Positions 5,157 to 6,924 of a stretch of 6,924 nucleotides of DNA are shown here, piece by piece. The stretch lies in the NCBI GenBank assembly GCA_030146505.1, contig JASLCO010000051.1, positions 1-6,924 of the forward strand, written 5' to 3'. How positions within the stretch are numbered: the first letter of the stretch is position 1; the number at the start of each line of letters is the position of its first letter. Source of the DNA: Moraxellaceae bacterium. GTDB lineage: Bacteria; Pseudomonadota; Gammaproteobacteria; Pseudomonadales; Moraxellaceae. The position numbers and the translations under genes are program-made. A model generated the notes under the pieces. It searched no databases and was not told the DNA's origin. It saw nothing but the letters and a program-made list of their open reading frames with translations.

Positions 5157-6924
5157 ATGAAAATCACCAAAGAAGTAGGCCACCGTGAGCGCCTTCTGGC
5201 AATTCTCGCTTTTCCGTTTTGTGGGGTGTTGCTCATTCTGGCCGGACTGTATTTGTACCTCGCTCCGCAACTACCGGATGTGGACAGCCTGAAAGAGGTC
5301 AAATTCGAAACCCCGCTGCAGGTCCTGAGCCACGACGGCCGCCTGATCGCGGAGTTCGGGGAAAAACACACCAGCCCGCTCACCTACGAGCAGATCCCCC
5401 CCCTCTACATCAAGGCCATCCTGGCCGCTGAGGACGACCAGTTCTTCGAGCATGAGGGCATCAATACCAAGGGCCTGGCCCGCGCCTTCGTGGACATCCT
5501 GCGTACCGGCTCCATCCAGTCCGGCGGCTCCACCATCACCATGCAGGTGGCCAAGAACTATTTCCTGAGCCACGAGCGCACCTTCAGCCGCAAGTTCACG
5601 GAAATCCTGCTGGCCAAACGCATAGAAGACTCACTCTCGAAACAAGAGATCATGACGCTCTATGTGAACAAGATTTTCCTCGGCCACCGCGCCTACGGCA
5701 TCGGTGCGGCGGCACAGGTCTATTACGGCAAGAAGATAGGCGAGCTCAACCTCGCGGAACTCGCCATGATTGCCGGCCTGCCCAAGGCTCCCTCCGCCTA
5801 CAACCCGGTCAACAACCCCAAGCGCGCCCTGATACGCCGCGACTGGATCATCGGCCGCATGCTGGAACTGGGTTATATCTCACAGGCAGAACACGACCGT
5901 GCCATGCAGGCGCCGCTGGGCCTCAACTTCCGCGCCACCTTTGCCGAGGTGAACGGCCCCTATCTGGCGGAAATGGTGCGTGATGCGCTGGTCCGGCAAT
6001 TCGGCGAAACCGTCTATACCTCAGGCTGGAAGGTCTATACCACGGTCAGCGCTGGCCGCCAGAATGCCGCCTCGCAGGCGGTGATCGACGGCCTGCTGGC
6101 CTATGACCGCCGCCACGGCTGGCGCGGCCCGATCAAGGCAGCCAGCCTGGACAGCCTCTATACCGTCGGCGGCCTGCAGCCGGCCCGCGTCACGCAGGTC
6201 GGGGACCAGCAGATCACGGCCATGCTGGCCAACGGCACGACACTGACCATTCCCTGGGAGGGAATGAGCTGGGCCCGGCCCTACGTGAACGTGAACCGCA
6301 TAGGGCCGGCACCGAAAAAAGCAGCCGACATCGTGAAGGTGGACGACCTCATCCGCGTCCGCCCGACCAAGGCAGGCGCCTGGGAGTTGCTGCAGATTCC
6401 GGCCGTGCAGGGCCAGCTCATTGCCATGAACCCGGATACCGGCGCGCTGGAAGCTGTCGTCGGCGGCTTCGACTACACCGCCAGCAAGTTCAACCGCTCG
6501 CTGCAGGGCTGGCGCCAGGCCGGCTCCACCCTCAAGCCCTTCGTTTATTCCGCCGCACTGGAAGGCGGCTACCTGCCCGTGAGCCTTATCAACGATGCTC
6601 CCATCACTTTCGGAGAAGGCTCATCGCTCTGGCAGCCCGGCAATTCCGACGGCGAATTCCTCGGCCCCATCACCCTGCGGCGCGCGCTCTACATGTCGCG
6701 CAACCTGGTTTCCATACGCCTACTGCAATCCATAGGCATAGGCACGGCGCGCAGCTATATCGCCCGCTTCGGCTTTCCGCAGAAGAACCTGCCGGACAAC
6801 CTCACGCTGGCACTCGGCTCGGCCGAAGTGCTGCCCCTGCAGATGGCAACCGGCTATGCCGCCTTTGCCAACGGCGGTTTCCACGTCACACCCTGGTTCA
6901 TAGAGCGCGTGGTGGACAAGGCCG
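5157..6924 (+). CDS. mrcA: Penicillin-binding protein 1A, bifunctional peptidoglycan synthase (MrcA/PonA; C-terminus cut by window edge)
   Basis: This class A PBP polymerises lipid II into glycan strands and cross-links them in the periplasm. The frame is open from ATG 5157 to the window end (589 codons plus one base). It has a short cytoplasmic tail, a membrane anchor at about 13-35, then a GT51 glycosyltransferase domain with AAEDDQFF (catalytic Glu92), GGSTITMQ (123-130), KRIED (154-158) and LYVNKIFLG (168-176). A linker/OB-like region of about 300-400 leads into the transpeptidase domain with the SxxK motif S457-T-L-K460 and the SxN motif S514-R-N516. The KTG motif lies past the edge. Family members run to roughly 800-850 residues, so about a quarter is missing. 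An in-frame TGA at 5148 fixes the start downstream of it. No good Shine-Dalgarno is visible before the ATG. The gene is divergent from pilM, as in Pseudomonas, where it is called ponA. Confidence 0.96.
   Translation, partial: MKITKEVGHRERLLAILAFPFCGVLLILAGLYLYLAPQLPDVDSLKEVKFETPLQVLSHDGRLIAEFGEKHTSPLTYEQIPPLYIKAILAAEDDQFFEHEGINTKGLARAFVDILRTGSIQSGGSTITMQVAKNYFLSHERTFSRKFTEILLAKRIEDSLSKQEIMTLYVNKIFLGHRAYGIGAAAQVYYGKKIGELNLAELAMIAGLPKAPSAYNPVNNPKRALIRRDWIIGRMLELGYISQAEHDRAMQAPLGLNFRATFAEVNGPYLAEMVRDALVRQFGETVYTSGWKVYTTVSAGRQNAASQAVIDGLLAYDRRHGWRGPIKAASLDSLYTVGGLQPARVTQVGDQQITAMLANGTTLTIPWEGMSWARPYVNVNRIGPAPKKAADIVKVDDLIRVRPTKAGAWELLQIPAVQGQLIAMNPDTGALEAVVGGFDYTASKFNRSLQGWRQAGSTLKPFVYSAALEGGYLPVSLINDAPITFGEGSSLWQPGNSDGEFLGPITLRRALYMSRNLVSIRLLQSIGIGTARSYIARFGFPQKNLPDNLTLALGSAEVLPLQMATGYAAFANGGFHVTPWFIERVVDKA

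Noticed and set aside
5123..5573. Minus-strand open frames opposite the start of the PBP1A gene
   Set aside because: They are antisense to the membrane anchor and glycosyltransferase motifs of PBP1A and show no domain of their own.
5157..6924. Possible frameshift or truncation in the PBP1A gene
   Set aside because: Manual codon-by-codon reading from 5157 to the window end is uninterrupted and all expected motifs appear in order; it is only cut by the window edge.
1..6924. Mobile elements, CRISPR arrays, tRNA or rRNA genes, or a novel accessory system
   Set aside because: Reading both strands showed no transposase, terminal repeats, repeat-spacer pattern or RNA gene; nearly every base belongs to the pil operon, the PBP1A gene or their shared promoter region.

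Overview
This window holds a chromosomal housekeeping locus from a gammaproteobacterium, probably a Pseudomonas-like or marine relative. It contains the type IV pilus assembly genes pilM-pilN-pilO-pilP-pilQ on the minus strand. Divergent from them, on the plus strand, is the gene for the bifunctional peptidoglycan synthase PBP1A. The same arrangement (ponA/mrcA back to back with pilMNOPQ) is known from Pseudomonas and relatives. From memory, the PilM protein closely follows Pseudomonas aeruginosa PilM, which supports the taxonomic guess. No genus can be assigned from this window. The genes are moderately GC-rich with uniform codon use, and nothing suggests recent transfer.

Layout, reading the minus strand from right to left: pilM (GTG start, 4978 to 3917) overlaps pilN by 1 nt. 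pilN overlaps pilO by 4 nt, and pilO overlaps pilP by 4 nt. After pilP there is a short gap (the only one in the operon) with a hairpin over a Shine-Dalgarno sequence. pilQ then runs off the left edge of the window inside the secretin signature and lacks only its extreme C-terminus. On the plus strand, the PBP1A gene starts at 5157 and runs off the right edge after the SxN motif of its transpeptidase domain. The 178-bp intergenic region (4979-5156) is AT-rich. It carries a perfect TATAAT box facing PBP1A, a plausible weaker promoter facing pilM whose -35 element abuts the other's, and a 7+7 bp inverted repeat resembling a CRP/Vfr operator with one extra base in its spacer.

How the genes work together: PilM (cytoplasmic, actin-like) binds the N-terminal tail of PilN. 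PilN and PilO form a membrane-anchored periplasmic heterodimer. The lipoprotein PilP links PilNO to the outer-membrane secretin PilQ, so the operon encodes the trans-envelope alignment complex and exit pore of the type IV pilus. PBP1A polymerises and cross-links the peptidoglycan that this complex must cross. A functional link between the two is inferred from gene position only.

I found no RNA genes, mobile elements, CRISPR arrays or pseudogenes. This is largely an ordinary conserved locus. The observations worth a second look are regulatory: the divergent promoter region and the pilP-pilQ junction.
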